In this document: piece after piece, positions 48,334-60,057 of the stretch
Position numbering within the stretch: the first letter of the stretch is position 1
Layout: the number at the start of each line of letters is the position of its first letter
Origin: Neofusicoccum parvum
Taxonomy: Eukaryota > Ascomycota > Dothideomycetes > Botryosphaeriales > Botryosphaeriaceae
Direction of reading: 5' to 3'
Assembly (NCBI GenBank): GCA_020912385.1
Contig: CP087206.1
Coordinates: 372,001-436,000, forward strand
DNA: 64,000 nt
Notes under the pieces: model-generated
What the model was told of the DNA's origin: nothing
Databases searched by the model: none
The model's input: the letters and a program-made list of their open reading frames with translations, nothing else
Translations under genes and position numbers: made by a program

Positions 48334-50284
48334 ATGTGGCCCTTTTCTTTGTCGCGGTCACAGCGGGCGGCCGCCGCTCTCTACGTGATATCATGCCTTG
48401 GCCGCTGCATAGAAGCCTCGCCACTCTCCCCTCTCTCGCAACATGAAGACAGCAGCCTGGCATCCCCACTCTCGCGGCGGCAGAGCAGCAACCCCACCGC
48501 CTCCAACTTCATCCGCCGCGCCCTCCACGCCTCGGTCGTCGTCGGCTCGCGCCTCTACATCGATGGCGGCGAGCTCGCCCAATACGTCAACGGCGACACC
48601 GACACTGCCGTGTCCCGCATAAACAACCAAACCCTCTCCATCGACCTCAGCACCGCCTGGACCAACGACACCGTCCAGATCTCCGCGCTCGACAAGGACG
48701 GGGCGCCGGTCTTCAACTTCCCCGGGCTCTGGTCGGACGGCAACAGCGCCTTCTACCTCTTCGCGGGCGAGGTGTCGCCGGTGGCCGGGGACGCCAGCAC
48801 GCCGGACGTGGCGCTCTGGAAGTTCTCGTCGACGCCGGCGGGCGGCGGCAGCTGGGCGAAGCAGGCGACGGCCGACCCGCAGGTCTTCAACCAGCTGACG
48901 CGGCCGGCGAACGCGCTCGTCGCGACGGGCCAGAGCACCGGCTACGTGCTGGGCGGCTACGCGTCCGCGCGGACGGACCCGGACTCGACCAGCGCGGACG
49001 TGCCGGTGCCGGGCATCGTGGCGTACGACTGGGAGAGCCAGAAGTGGAGCAACAGCTCGGCCGCGGCCTTCACGACGTTCGGCACCGCGGTGAGCGGGCA
49101 GATGCACTTCGTGCCGGCGTTCGGCAAGGACGGGCTGCTGCTCATGTTCGGCGGCGAGAGCACGACGCCGACGGCGTGGAGCGAGAAGTCCGGCCAGCTG
49201 CAGTTCAACAACATCACCATGTACGACCCGGCCACCAGCTCGTGGTACTCGCAGGTAACCACCGGTGATGCGCCGCCGGTGAGGGAGCTGTTCTGCGTGG
49301 CGGGCGCCGAGGGCAACAACGGCACCTATGAGATGTGAGCGCTCTCCTGCCACCCTGCCCCCCTTTTCCGGTCCTCACTGACACGCCGATCCGTCCAGCT
49401 TCGTGACGGGCGGCTGGGACGCCTTCCAGGGCGTCTGCTACGACGACATGTACATCCTCTCCGTCCCGGGCTTCCACTGGTTCAAAGCGCCCACCATCTC
49501 CGGCGGGCCGCGCGCCTTCCACACCTGCAACGTCGTCGGCAAGCGCCAGATGCTCATCGTCGGAGGCGTCAACTACAACCTGGGCGTCCCGGGAGACTGG
49601 TCCGTCGCCCCCCTCCCCCACCCGCACCCGCCGCTGACAACCCGCGCAGGAAAGACCCCGACCCGTGGAGCCAGGGCCTCGGCGTGTTCGACATGACCAA
49701 CCTGAGCTGGAGCAGCAGCTACGACCCCGCCGCCGCGGCCTACAACTCGCCGGACAAGGTGAGAGCGTGGTACAAGCAAGGGTAAAAGCCTCCCGCCTCC
49801 CCTCCGCCGTGCCCGGAAAAAAACGGTTCGAGCTGACACTCCTCCACACAGAAACGGCGACTCCGTCTCCTGGACCAACAACCAGGTCCGCGCCCTCTTC
49901 GCCTCGACCAACGGCAACAGCGGCAACTCGGGCGGCGGGAACGGCAGCGGCGGCGCCGGCAACGCGAGCGGGACGGAGAAGTCCTCCAGCAACACCGGCG
50001 CCATCGTCGGCGGCGTCGTCGGCGGCGTCGCGGGGCTGGCGCTCCTGGCCGGCCTCGCGTGGCTGCTGCTGAGGCGGAGGAAGAGGAACGCCGCGGCGGT
50101 GGCCGCGGGCGAGAAGCAGCATCCCGGGAGCGGCGGCGGGTATGCGTATCAGCAGGCGCCGGGCGGGCTGGCGGAGGTGGACGGGCGGGAGGTCGAGAGG
50201 AGGGAGAAGAGGCCGGAGGAGTTGCCGGCGGGAGAGGGGAATGAGGTGCATGAGCTGGCGGGGGATCAGGGGGTGCGGAAGTGA
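48334..50284 (+). CDS. kelch-repeat type I membrane protein
   Basis: Four exons: 48334-49334, 49399-49599, 49650-49781 and 49852-50284, introns 64, 50 and 70 nt, total 588 aa. Residues 1-29 form a signal peptide (SQRAAAALYVISCLG). The ectodomain carries kelch-like blades: LYIDGGELAQYV, FYLFAGEVSPV, GYVLGGYAS, LLLMFGGES, FVTGGWDA and MLIVGGVNYN, each a hydrophobic strand followed by GG. An Asn/Gly/Ser linker leads to one transmembrane helix (GAIVGGVVGGVAGLALLAGL, about 494-517) and a basic cytoplasmic stop (LLLRRRKRN). The third intron donor (GG/GTAAAA) was chosen because a better-looking GTGAGA 23 bases earlier breaks the frame. This architecture is common in filamentous ascomycetes; ligand and role are unknown. 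The cytoplasmic tail is short, Gly-rich and charged. Confidence 0.88.
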
Positions 50285-51005
50285 TTGTGGGGGAGGGAGG
50301 GGCTTGAGATGTCTTGATGATTTGATGGACTATGAGGATGTAATCATAGAATTAATACTGAGGCTGGGGCGTTGGTGGCGTGTTGCCGGCATCAGGATTC
50401 CCGGTCTCTTCGAGCTATCCTGCTGATGGGAGCCCCTACCATGATCCACAAAACTGTTAGAGGGGCTCACTTTTCGTCAGTGGTCAAGCATTGACTGCCG
50501 TATCAGTGAGATAGAAATTTCCAACCAATGAAGAAGAGGGAGGTATGCTGGAAGCCACGGTTAAAACCAACATGCAATCTCGGGGAATGCTACGAAAAGG
50601 ATGCGTAGCGACTGATGCCGCTGACCTCTCCTGGGAGTGCTCGTATGTCAGTTCGAGTCGCATCGTCGGGTTAGCCCCGTGCGCGAAAATTGTGCACACC
50701 ACCGCCACACTGAATATTTGCGCGGAGGATTAGTGGTGTGTATGTGGATATGGAGGATTGCAAGACGTCAGAAAGAGTGTCAAGGAATGAGAGCAGGAGC
50801 CATACCGGCCCGATTCGTGGTCTATGTATCCCACTGGGGTAGAGGGTTGAAACGATGAGCTTTCCAAGGCGAGAAAGAAGGCCTGGCTGACTGTCCGACC
50901 CGTGATAAGAATGTGCCGTTGCCCTGACCCACGTAAGTATTGACAAGAGAGCACTGATCGGAACCCCGCGGAGTATAAAAGAACCCCCGCGCTTCAAATT
51001 CTCAC
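50285..51005. other. convergent intergenic region
   Basis: Lies between two gene 3' ends (kelch gene and the minus-strand gene at 51.0 kb). Average composition and only noise frames. A TATAAAAG at 50,973 has no gene behind it on the plus strand. No terminator-like hairpin seen. Confidence 0.4.
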
Positions 51006-52289
51006 TCAGCCCACCCACTCACTCTTAACCTCCTCCAGCCCCTCCCAAACCGCCTCCACATCCTCTCCCCCCACCCCCCTCAACTCCTGCAGAACTCCCT
51101 CACACCTCCTCCTCCAAACCCGCCTCTTCCCCTCCCCTCCCACCCCCCTCTCCACACCCCCATACCCCCTCCCCGCCAACCTCACCTGCTCCAACAACAC
51201 AAGCTGCCTGGGCGCCAACCTCCCCACGCCTCCCCCCTCACCACCCCCAAACAACAACGCCTCCTCTAGCGTCCTCTCCTCCCTCTCCCTCTCCCCCACC
51301 CCCGCGCCAGCGTCGGCGCCAGCATCGGCACCAGCATCCGCCCGCGCACCGCTCCTGCTCGCCTTGGCCGGCACGTCGCGCAGGCCCGTCTCCCCCTCCT
51401 CCTCGCTGCGGCTGCGCTTGAAGCGGCGCGCCGACACGGCCATGACCGGGCGGGAAGCAGGCGCGGAGGCGGAAGCCGGGGCGGGAGCCGGGGCGGGAGC
51501 GGTGGAGGGACAGGGAAGGCCGGGGGCGGCCGGGCCGAGCTGGTGGTGCTGGTGGTGGTGGCGGTCCGGCCGGGGACCAGAGGAAGGCGCGGGAGCAGCA
51601 GCAGCACGCGGGCCGGCGGGCGCGGAGGCGGCCGGGTCGGCGCTGGCGACCCTCCTCGCGGCGAGGCCGGCAGCGTCCGTTCCGAACGCGGTTGTGGCGG
51701 CGGCGGGAGCGTCGGTGGCGGCGCGGCCGCTGTGGCCGTCGGCGTCGGGTGCGCACCGCGGGTTGGCGAAGAGGCGGGCGCGCTCCGCGTGCGTCGACGG
51801 CGGCGCGAGGCGCTGCAGCGTGCGCGACAGCTGGCCGGCGTTGCCGGGCCGGTACTGGTTGCGCAGCACGTGGACCAGGTAGCCCAGGGCGTCGACGGCG
51901 GTGGCGAGGTCGTGCTCGTCGCGGACGCGGGCGTGGAGGAGGCGGCCGGGCTCGCGGAGCGGGGGTAGCGTGAGTAGGATCAGGCGGACGTAGTGGTCGG
52001 ACGGGATGTATGGGGTTTTGTCCGGCCGGGCGCGGTCGCGCGGGATGTAGTACTCGGACGGGCCGTCGGGGTTGAGCAGCTCGCGGACGGCGGCCGGCAC
52101 GACGCATTTGAGGAAGATGTGCCCGGAGAGGCCGGTGGCGTCGGGCTTGCCCCAGAGGAGGTCGTCGCGGAACTCGGCCCAGGCGGGGAGGAAGAAGGGT
52201 TGGGTGAGGATGGCGGTGTGTAGGGCGTGTTCGTCGGGGAGGGCGAGCCTGCGGAGGGCCTCGCGGATGGTGATGGTTTGTTTTCCCAT
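51006..52289 (-). CDS. unrecognised protein with low-complexity centre
   Basis: One exon of 427 aa, start MGKQTITIREALRRLALPDE. I do not recognise a family. The first 170 residues look folded (LTQPFFLPAWAEFRDDLLWG, FLKCVVPAAVRELLNP, VRLILLTLPPLREPGRL). The middle, about 180-340, is Ala/Pro/Gly-rich with HHHQHHQ, a PAPAPAPAS run and an ADAGADAGADAG run. A basic motif RRFKRSRSEEE near 290 could be a nuclear signal. The last 80 residues are charged and helical, rich in Glu, Arg and Gly. The coding strand is C-rich in the middle and G-rich at the end: plus-strand 51121-51180 has 42 C and 2 G. A long frame in another phase also exists (51238-52512), but only this one has a folded-looking start and full-length character. 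Confidence 0.6.
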   Translation of the reverse strand: MGKQTITIREALRRLALPDEHALHTAILTQPFFLPAWAEFRDDLLWGKPDATGLSGHIFLKCVVPAAVRELLNPDGPSEYYIPRDRARPDKTPYIPSDHYVRLILLTLPPLREPGRLLHARVRDEHDLATAVDALGYLVHVLRNQYRPGNAGQLSRTLQRLAPPSTHAERARLFANPRCAPDADGHSGRAATDAPAAATTAFGTDAAGLAARRVASADPAASAPAGPRAAAAPAPSSGPRPDRHHHQHHQLGPAAPGLPCPSTAPAPAPAPASASAPASRPVMAVSARRFKRSRSEEEGETGLRDVPAKASRSGARADAGADAGADAGAGVGEREREERTLEEALLFGGGEGGGVGRLAPRQLVLLEQVRLAGRGYGGVERGVGGEGKRRVWRRRCEGVLQELRGVGGEDVEAVWEGLEEVKSEWVG

Positions 52290-52963
52290 TGTGTAGTTGT
52301 GGAGGTTGGGTGTCTGGAGGGAGTCGTCCGTGGGGCGGTGTTGACTTGAACGTGAAGGAAAGAGGCTCCAGGGTGTGGCCAGTGACTTGAAGAGGAATAG
52401 AAGAAGCAGACCGAGTGAGCCGCGCTAATGGCCAGCTGACGCGGTTCGAGTGCAATGGAAGTGAGCGGATTTGTGAAGTGAAGGCCCAGTAATCTCCCGA
52501 GACCTTGGGCATGTGCTTTATAACCTGTCAGCTGAAGTCCTTTCGTGCACCCGCAGACGCTGTAGTCTGCGGGTGGGTAAAGAACGTTAAGTCGTAAAAA
52601 ACCGTCACCGGCAGGGATGGTTTCTGGCCGTCAGTTACGAGTTTGAAGCTCGCGCCTGGCGACCATTTTGCCCTTTCTTCTGTTCACCGTTCCAGCCCAT
52701 CTTTGGGGCGAGCCAGCAGCCTCGATAGACTCGAGTATCACCATCGCACCAGCGGTCATGTTGATAGGGAACCTGCTGGACTCGTCACTTGACGATATGA
52801 CAGTAATCCGTACTTTTGGTCGATATACCCCGTTTACTCTTCACCTCGCCTCACTTCGCCCTTCACGCCGAGGGGCACGATCTCAAAGCACAAGCCGGCA
52901 TCCCGCTCCGGGCTCTCATCAATTTCCGGGTATCTCCTACCACCAGCCCACCTGGGCCCCCAA
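52290..52963. other. intergenic, 51-kb gene promoter to CWF19 3' end
   Basis: Promoter of the minus-strand gene at 51.0-52.3 kb. A 13-bp inverted repeat GCACCCGCAGACG / CTGCGGGTGGG-like pair (about 52,547-52,576, near-perfect over CACCCGCAGAC..GTCTGCGGGTG) stands out. No gene seen. Confidence 0.4.
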
Positions 52964-55230
52964 TCACTGCCCCTCCGTCAACACCCTCGTCCAATCAAAC
53001 TTCCGCCACCTCTTCCTGAACCCCTCCACCCGCCTATCGCCCCTCTGCCACCTCCCCTGCCTCTTCACCACATCCGGCATCACATCCAGCATGCCCCCCA
53101 GCGTCTCCCGCGCAAACAGGTCGCCCTTGGGCCACCTGTTCGCGTCCTCCACCACGTGGCCCAGCCCGCCGTCGAGCTCGAACCACACGTGGAAGTACGG
53201 CATCTCCTTCGCCAGGGACCGGCGGAACGCCAGCTTGCCCATGCCCTCGCGCGCCGACTTGGCCGTGTCGATCAGCTTCTTGTGCTGCGTCCACTCCTCG
53301 TCCGCCGCGAGGATGGCCTCGCGGAAGAACGCCGGCGCCGTTTCGCCGAGCGCGTACGGGACCGGCACCGCGTGGAGCGCCGCGTGCCGCTTGCGGTGCG
53401 GCGTCGCCGCGTTCTCGTAGAAGAGGACATCGCGGCCTTGGTCGTGGTACATGCGGGTGAGGCATTTCATGAAGTTCTGGTGGTTACGACGGTTAGTGGG
53501 ATTATTTCAGGGGGGGTGGGCTATGGCTTACTCTGATCTCCTCCCATTCGTCGTCGTCGCATTCGAGGAGGTTGATGCGGTGCTGGATGGGTATGATGCA
53601 GGCGCCGCCTTCGCTGATCTCGGGCTCGGTGGGGAGGGTGAGGTAGACGCGGGTGGCCAGGGACACGATGGGAGCGACTGGCGGCGTGTCGGTGTCCTCG
53701 TGGTGGCAGAGGGGGCAGCTGTCTAGAATGCGGTTCATTTTCTGGAAGTCGCTGATAGCGGTGCTTCTCAGGTTGACTTTGGACTTCTGCACGTGCTTGG
53801 CCAGCTTTCCGGCGTTCTCATCCATGTAGTCTAGGTCGTTGTCGAACTTGGCATCCTTCGCAATGGTTTCGGCCAGACGGTAGCCTTCTCCGCCTTGTTG
53901 GCCTCGTGTCCTCCGCTCCTGTCTGACCATGTCCTCGATGGTCATATCCTCGTTTTCCTCGACAAGCCCCCTCTCTCTGCCTCTCTTGTTTTCAATGTCC
54001 TTGACTTCACCCTTGCGGCTTGCAAGCATCCGGTTCTCCATCGCTCCTAGCACCACGACCTCTGGTTCCTTACGGTTGGCAGCACCGGCCATGGCAGCAT
54101 TATATTCCGCCTCGAGCTTGGCAGCTTCCGGGCCTCCCTTAAGCTTGGCCTTCATCATCTTCGCGCGGAGCTTGTTGAGTGAAGTCGCATCGAGGACGGC
54201 GGTGGTTGCTGGAGGTGCTTTTTCCTGTATAACCTGGCCTTGTGGAAGTTCCGGTACCTCGCCTGCGCTTTGGGCCGACTCTCTGCGGACACCGGCTTTC
54301 ATCTTCCTCTCCTGGTAAAGCTCACCGCTCGGCTTCTCCTTTCCGACGTAGTCTCTGCCGTAAGTGGCGCGGCGGTCGATCTCAACTTCCTCTTCCCTAG
54401 CATCATCGAAATCCCGAAAGCTGCCGTATCTTTCCAGCGCAACATCGTCGACCGAGCGACCACTTTCGTTGGCCTCGCGGTAGACGTTCTTGAGCTTGGT
54501 CATACGCCATTGAGACCCATTGTCACCGAAAGTGTAGCTTACTTCGTGCTGGGCTGGCTCTTCAACAGCACTCGTGTCTTCACGGCCTTCCTGGAGGTCC
54601 CTGAGGTGCTGATTCAGCTCCTTCTCGTGGATCTTCAACTCAAAGTCTTTCTTTGACGCCTTGGTCTTGTCCGGCTCTGGCTCCTTCTTCCTCTGTACGT
54701 AGTCGACATCCAGTGCTGAAGGTGCCTCCATCCAGGAGTCACGCTTCAGGCTTGCTGCCTCTGCGTCGGCTAGGCGCTTGTCGACAACGTCGTCCGTGGG
54801 CGGCGCGTCCATGGTCCCCTTCTCTGCGTAGGTTTCCTCATCATCGTCGGCGCGAGGAGACTTGGAGCGGTCGCGATCGTGGCGTCTGCGGCGCGAGGAG
54901 CGGTGTTCATCGTCGCGGTCGTCCTCTTTCTCGCGGCGGGAGCGCTTGTGTCGGTGGCGCGACTCGTGCTCGTCATCCTTGTCGCGGGAGCTGTGGTGCT
55001 TGGAGGAATGGTGGTGGCGGTGGTGGTGATGTCTCCGCTCACTATCCTGCCCGTTTGTCAGCTCAAACGCAATGGAATGAGGCGCGTTGCAGCTGTTCGG
55101 AGGAGAGAGCTGACGGTACCTTTGAGCGGTGGTGATCCCTGTCCCTACTGCGGCTTCTGTGGCGGCGTTTATGAGAGTCGTCGCGGGACTTGCCCTCAGC
55201 AAGCTCGCGCTCAAAGTCCTCGAGCATCAT
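52964..55230 (-). CDS. CWF19: Cwf19-family pre-mRNA splicing factor
   Basis: Three exons on the minus strand: 55230-55120, 55046-53532 and 53476-52964, introns 73 and 55 nt, total 712 aa. The start MMLEDFERELAEGKSRDDSH is preferred over an upstream Met because it begins the usual ED-E-R helix of the family. Residues 25-120 are an Arg/His/Ser/Asp-rich tract (SRDRDHHRS, HHHHRHHHSSKHH). The middle is charged and coiled. The CwfJ C-terminal domains start with ILDSCPLCHHED, a zinc-type Cys pair, then TRVYLTLPTEPEISEGGACI and IPIQHRINLLECDDDEWEEI, and the second domain holds FYENAATPHRKRHAALHAVP and MPYFHVWFELDGGLGHVVED. Cwf19 joins the spliceosome late and is linked to lariat handling. It shares a 226-bp divergent promoter with NPA3. 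Confidence 0.92.
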
Positions 55231-55456
55231 AGCGGGCAGCGGTGTGATGTGTGGTCGTGGATCGAGCGCGTCGGCGGAGGAGAAGACCAGGTCCGCGGCG
55301 GGCGGCATGATGTCGCGCCTCCGCCGAAGTTTTCTGACGTAGGTCGCGCGCCGTCCCCTCCACCACCGAATCTTTCGCAGCCCGCGCAAAGCCCTCCTCC
55401 ACCTTCGAGCTCTCACAACAACAGCCCGCGGCAAGGCTCCAGCACCACGCGCAACA
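55231..55456. promoter_or_regulatory. shared divergent promoter, CWF19 / NPA3
   Basis: Only 226 bp separate the start codons, so the two genes must share promoter space. The half toward NPA3 is C-rich and contains the leader ending AACAATGGCG. No TATA box seen. Confidence 0.55.
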
Positions 55457-56707
55457 ATGGCGACCAGCCCGTCCGGAGCGCCCGTGTCCATCGTCTGCGT
55501 CGGCATGGCCGGCAGCGGCAAGACGACCTTCATGCAGCGCATCAACGCCTACCTGCACTCCAAGAAAGAGCCGCCGTACGTGATCAACCTCGACCCGGCC
55601 GTGCGCACCGTGCCCTTCGACAGCAACATCGACATCCGCGACTCCGTCAACTACCGCGAGGTCATGAAGCAGTACAACCTCGGCCCCAACGGCGGCATCA
55701 TCACCAGCCTGAACCTGTTCGCCACCAAGATCGACCAGATCCTCGCCCTGCTCGAGAAGCGCACCCATCCGCCCGCCCCGCCGACCGACGGCGCCGCGCC
55801 CGCCGCCGCCGCACCGCAGGCCAAGCCGATCAAGAACATCCTGGTCGACACGCCCGGCCAGATCGAGGTGTTCGTGTGGAGCGCCAGCGGCGATATCCTG
55901 CTGGGCTCGCTGGCGTCCAGCTTCCCGACCGTGGTTGCGTACATCATCGACACGCCCCGTACGACGTCCACGAGCACCTTCATGAGCAACATGCTGTACG
56001 CCTGCAGCATTATGTACAAAACCAAGCTCCCGATGATTCTAGTCATGAACAAGACGGACGTGAAGGACGCGGATTTTGTCAAGGAGTGGATGACGGACTT
56101 CGAGGCGTTCCAGGCTGCGCTGAGGGAAGAGGAGAATGGTGGCGGCTTTGGAGGTCTCGAGGGAGGCGAGGGTCCGGTGGGCGGAGGGAGCGGGTACATG
56201 GGCAGCTTGCTAAATAGCATGAGTTTGATGCTGGAGGAGTTTTACCGCCACTTGAGCGTAGTTGGCGTCAGCTCCATGACCGGAGCTGGCGTGGACGAGT
56301 TCTTCGAGGCTGTGAAGGAAAAGGCGGCCGAGTTCGAGAGGGACTACAAGCCCGAGCTGGAGAAGAGGCGGGAGGAGCGTGCCAAGGAGAAGGAGGAGAG
56401 GCGGGAGAAGGAGCTCGACAAGCTGATGAGGGATATGAACGTTGGCGGGGCATCAAACAAAACGCCCACTAAGGCCAAGGGCAAAGGAAGGAGGAAAGAG
56501 GAGCCGGAGACGATCAGCGATCTTGAAGATGAAGACGAGGAAGATGAGGGGCCTGCAGCCGACTCGGATGATTTTGAAGAGGACGATGACGCGGAGGACG
56601 GCCTACAGAGCAGATATCAAAAGGCGCTGAAGGATGAGCACGACCGGGCGGGCGGTGGAGACGACATGAGCTTCGCGCGGTACGTCACCCAGGCGCGCAT
56701 GGGATAG
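55457..56707 (+). CDS. NPA3: GPN-loop GTPase 1
   Basis: One exon of 416 aa. P-loop GMAGSGKTT is at 16-24, the family-defining Gly-Pro-Asn in NLGPNGGI at 76-78, DTPGQIEVF as G3, and VMNKTD as the guanine-specificity motif. An Ala/Pro insert ([16 protein letters not shown]) of about 20 residues interrupts the region before G3. The C-terminal 120 residues are a charged coiled coil ([20 protein letters not shown]) and an acidic tail ([20 protein letters not shown]), then [10 protein letters not shown]. Npa3/GPN1 works in the cytoplasm with GPN3 to assemble RNA polymerase II and bring it to the nucleus. The family call is secure. Confidence 0.95.
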   Translation: MATSPSGAPVSIVCVGMAGSGKTTFMQRINAYLHSKKEPPYVINLDPAVRTVPFDSNIDIRDSVNYREVMKQYNLGPNGGIITSLNLFATKIDQILALLEKRTHPPAPPTDGAAPAAAAPQAKPIKNILVDTPGQIEVFVWSASGDILLGSLASSFPTVVAYIIDTPRTTSTSTFMSNMLYACSIMYKTKLPMILVMNKTDVKDADFVKEWMTDFEAFQAALREEENGGGFGGLEGGEGPVGGGSGYMGSLLNSMSLMLEEFYRHLSVVGVSSMTGAGVDEFFEAVKEKAAEFERDYKPELEKRREERAKEKEERREKELDKLMRDMNVGGASNKTPTKAKGKGRRKEEPETISDLEDEDEEDEGPAADSDDFEEDDDAEDGLQSRYQKALKDEHDRAGGGDDMSFARYVTQARMG

Positions 56708-57210
56708 ACGATTTTGCTGGAAACTGGGCGTTACAGACATGGGAGGCAGCATGGGGCGGAGTTTTGGTGACTTGGATCTCACGGCTTGAAAAGTAATGGT
56801 GTCTTGGGAAAGCAGCTCAGGCTTTCCGGTGTTGCTCGATGAGGCAAGTTCGAGCTGTCTATCTTATCGATGTGATGTTGGTGCCTTGGTGCCTGAGGCC
56901 GGCGATTATCCCTGCCGTGTTCGCTGCTCGGCCAGCGCGTGCCCGCAGCCTGCGGTGGGTTCGACGGCTGGCTGCATCGCCGTGGCCTCGTTCGCCTGAT
57001 ATCTGCACGCACGCATCCGCGGCGAGAGCAGGGTCGCCGCTGGGTCGCCGCTGGGTCGCCGGCAGGCCGGTAGTCGGTGCCAAGACCCAGTAAGCGAGGC
57101 GGCGGGCGGTGCGCTCAGTCTAACAACGAATTTCTGCCCCACGGGCCGCCGACGCGCGACACCACGACCACCATCGCGACACCGCCAGCCCACAGCCACC
57201 CCCAGCAATC
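56708..57210. other. intergenic with 11-bp tandem repeat
   Basis: Promoter of the eIF3h gene. It holds a short tandem repeat, unit GGGTCGCCGCT, two full copies and a partial third at 57031-57060. A second feature is the C-rich leader with ACCACCATCGCGACACC before the ATG. No gene seen. Confidence 0.5.
57031..57060. repeat. tandem GGGTCGCCGCT x2.7
   Basis: Two perfect copies and a third that begins GGGTCGCC and diverges, 150-180 bp upstream of the eIF3h start codon. Could be simple slippage or a repeated factor site. Confidence 0.6.
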
Positions 57211-58424
57211 ATGGCCGCCCCTCTCCAGGAGTCGCCGCTCCACGCGGTGCAGGTCGAGGCCCTCGTGGTCATGAAGATGATCAAGCACTGCTCCGCCGCC
57301 TTCCCCACCACCGCGACCGGCTCGCTCGTCGGCATGGACGTCAACGGCACGCTGCAGGTCACCAACTGCTTCCCCTTCCCGGCCGTCGATGCCCCCGCCG
57401 ACGGCACCTCCTCGCACGACAACTCGCAGAGCGCTGCCGCCGCCCCGCGCGCCAAGGCCAACGTCGTCTACCAGAACGAGATGATCAAGTTCCTGCGCGA
57501 GGTCAACGTCGACGCCCAGAACGTCGGCTGGTACACCAGCACCAGCATGGGCAACTTCGTCAACCTCAACACCATCGAGAACCAGTTCTTCTACCAGAAG
57601 GAGATGAACGAGCGCACCGTCGCTCTCGTCCACGACGTCAGCCGCAGCTCCCAGGGCGCCCTCAGCCTGCGCGCCTTCCGCCTCTCGCCCCAGTTCATGC
57701 TGGCCTACAAGGAGGGCAAGTTCACGACTGAAAGGTAGGCATCAGCCCCAGTCGCCTTTCTCTGCTACCTCCCGCACCCATCTTTCCCAATTCCCTCGGC
57801 GCCCTCATCTGTACACATTCAGTGAAGCAACCGCTAACTTCCCACAGCCTCCAGAAGAGCGGCCTCCGCTACCACGACATCCTCGTCGAGCTGCCCCTCA
57901 CCGTCCACAACTCGCACCTCCTCACCTCGCTGCTGCACCAGCTGCCCACGCAGCCGGCCAAGGACGAGCTCTCGTTCCCGGCGAACCTGGCGGCGCTGAA
58001 CTCGGACCCGTCCAAGCCGCTCCCGCCGCTGTGCCCCAACTACGACGCGCTGGACCTGTCGATCGACCCGTTCCTGGAGAAGACGTGCGACCTGCTGCTC
58101 GACAGCATCGAGAACCACCACACGGAGCTCAACAACTACCAGTACTACCAGCGGTCGCTGGGCCGCGAGCAGGCCAAGATCACGGCGTGGCAGCAGAAGC
58201 GCAAGGCGGAGAATGCAGCGCGCGCGGCCGCCAAGCAGCCGCCGCTGCCGGAGGACGAGTGGCAGCGCCTGTTCAAGCTGCCCCAGGAGCCCAGCCGCCT
58301 CGAGACGCTGCTCAACAGCCGCCAGGTCGAGCAGTACAGCAGGCAGGTCGATGGCTTCACCGCCGGCGTCTCGGCCAAGATGTTCGCCGTCAAGAGCAAC
58401 CTGCTGCCCGGCGAGTCGTCGTAG
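57211..58424 (+). CDS. translation initiation factor eIF3 subunit h
   Basis: Two exons, 57211-57734 and 57848-58424, 113-nt intron (GTAGGC/CAG), total 366 aa. The N-terminus [20 protein letters not shown] and [20 protein letters not shown] are the MPN fold of eIF3h; [20 protein letters not shown] is the segment where active JAMM proteases keep H-x-H, absent here, as expected for this non-catalytic subunit. The second half ([20 protein letters not shown], then [20 protein letters not shown]) fits the C-terminal helices that pack in the eIF3 octamer. eIF3h is kept in filamentous fungi and lost from budding yeast. Codon use is strongly C-ending to the very end, unlike several neighbours that switch to G-ending codons. 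Confidence 0.93.
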
Positions 58425-60057
58425 AGAAAGGATTTTTTTCTTTTTTAACCCACCATTCTGGGGAGGGCAGCCGCGGCTCGGTGCGATCCCGGAGCGCCGT
58501 CAGCGTGGCTGCCAGGGACGGGGGCAGGGAAGGCAGAGCAGCAGGCAGAAGAAGTGCAGTGGGAGATGGCTTGCTTTTGCATTGGGCTTTGGCGTTCGAT
58601 AAAAAGTTTCGGCGATAGAGTGAACGAAGCCTGGTATCTGGGAAAATGTGGAGCGGTATCTTTTTCTTTTTCTGTCACGTGGACTAGAAAAACGAATGAG
58701 CGGGTTCTTGTAATGACCACGACGTGTTATTTTTTCGGCGAATAGTCGAGTTGAACGTGGTCAGGAGGTTGAGAGATGTCGGGTGGCAGTGGCCCCTTGG
58801 ATCGGGATGAGGAGGGATTCTGAGATATGATCCAATGAATGAACTTTTCTTGTCAGTTGGAGACTTGACCCTGCGCGGTGGGTGGAGTGTGATCATTTTC
58901 AAGAGTGGATCCCTACTACGGGTGGATAGGAGGGGAGAATAGAGTATATACGGCAGCTTTCACTGTGTTCTTCTGGGGGCTCAAGGGAAAGTAAGAGGCG
59001 TATGTTCATCCCCTTTCCGGAGTTTCCAACGCATCTTTCTGCTATCTGCCGTTGCTACCACCTCATGTTGATCTGGTCACGTCTCTGAGAGAGGTTCAGA
59101 TCCGGTAGTCCTCCAGTCCAACCAAACAGCAGTCGACCAAGCATACGATCATCGCAGCAGCTCAATTAGGTTAGGAACTCATGGCTCACCCGACCAACTA
59201 CATCATGTGCCACAAGCAACTACATGGTGGACCACATGCTGCCCTGCTGCACAGGCTTACGGCGATCGAAACACTCTTCTTTAAAGCTGCACTCACCATC
59301 TTCCTCCCCTTCTGAACCGCATGAGTCTTCTCCAAGATTTGTGGTAAAAACGACATCTTTCCACATCTCAAATCTCACACTTCGCCGCCTCTGCCTCCGC
59401 TTCCACCTCCGCCTCCACCTCCGCCTCCACAACGAAGGCCACAAAGGTAGGGAAGATGATGGACTCCATCATTTGGTGCTAATGATGAACATCATCACCC
59501 GCAAGAAGTGTTACATTATTCTACCTCTACAGCTTGAACAGTCTACCAACTTCGCGAGAGTCAGAGCTTGTTCGGGAAGAGTTGGCTGGGCTTGCCGGGC
59601 ATTGCCACCCAGAGGACGGCCCAGAGTGAGTATCCGATCTGGTCCACTTCCACTGGCAGACTGGAAGATGCTTTTGGTTGAGGTGTTGATGATTGCCGCC
59701 GTGGGGAGCCGCTCTTATGCTAGATACACGGTCTCGAAAGGTAGGTCAGGCGACGGGGGGATGCTAGACTACTAGGTTCCGGGAGGATGTTTGGTGACAG
59801 CTGTTGCGTGTGATTGAAGTCTCGTGGCAAGCAGTAAGATAGGTGCTCCGATGACCTACGGAATTTGAGGCTCAATGGTGGGTAAGACCAAATGGGAAAT
59901 CAATTCGAAGCAACGCCCACAAGGAAGTTGAGATCGTGATACTATGGTTTTTCAACCAGAGCATTACCATATCATCTCAGAGCAACATTGCAAGCATCTG
60001 CAAAGGCGTGGAGGAAGTTATTGAGAAATATGGGTTTGGGAAGCTAGAGGAACTGGG
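58425..60057. other. gene-poor flank before the mobile elements
   Basis: The left 300 bases are eIF3h 3' untranslated region. The rest has only noise-like frames, the longest on the plus strand at 59224-59775. A hexamer repeat lies at 59384-59430. The right end (59972-60057) may be part of a broken minus-strand coding frame that resumes beyond the LTR. Confidence 0.4.
59384..59430. repeat. CCTCCR hexanucleotide repeat
   Basis: Degenerate hexamer tract of CCTCCG and CCTCCA units with interruptions (GCCTCTGCCTCCGCTTCCACC and onward to GCCTCCAC). A simple-sequence repeat outside any supported gene. Confidence 0.6.
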
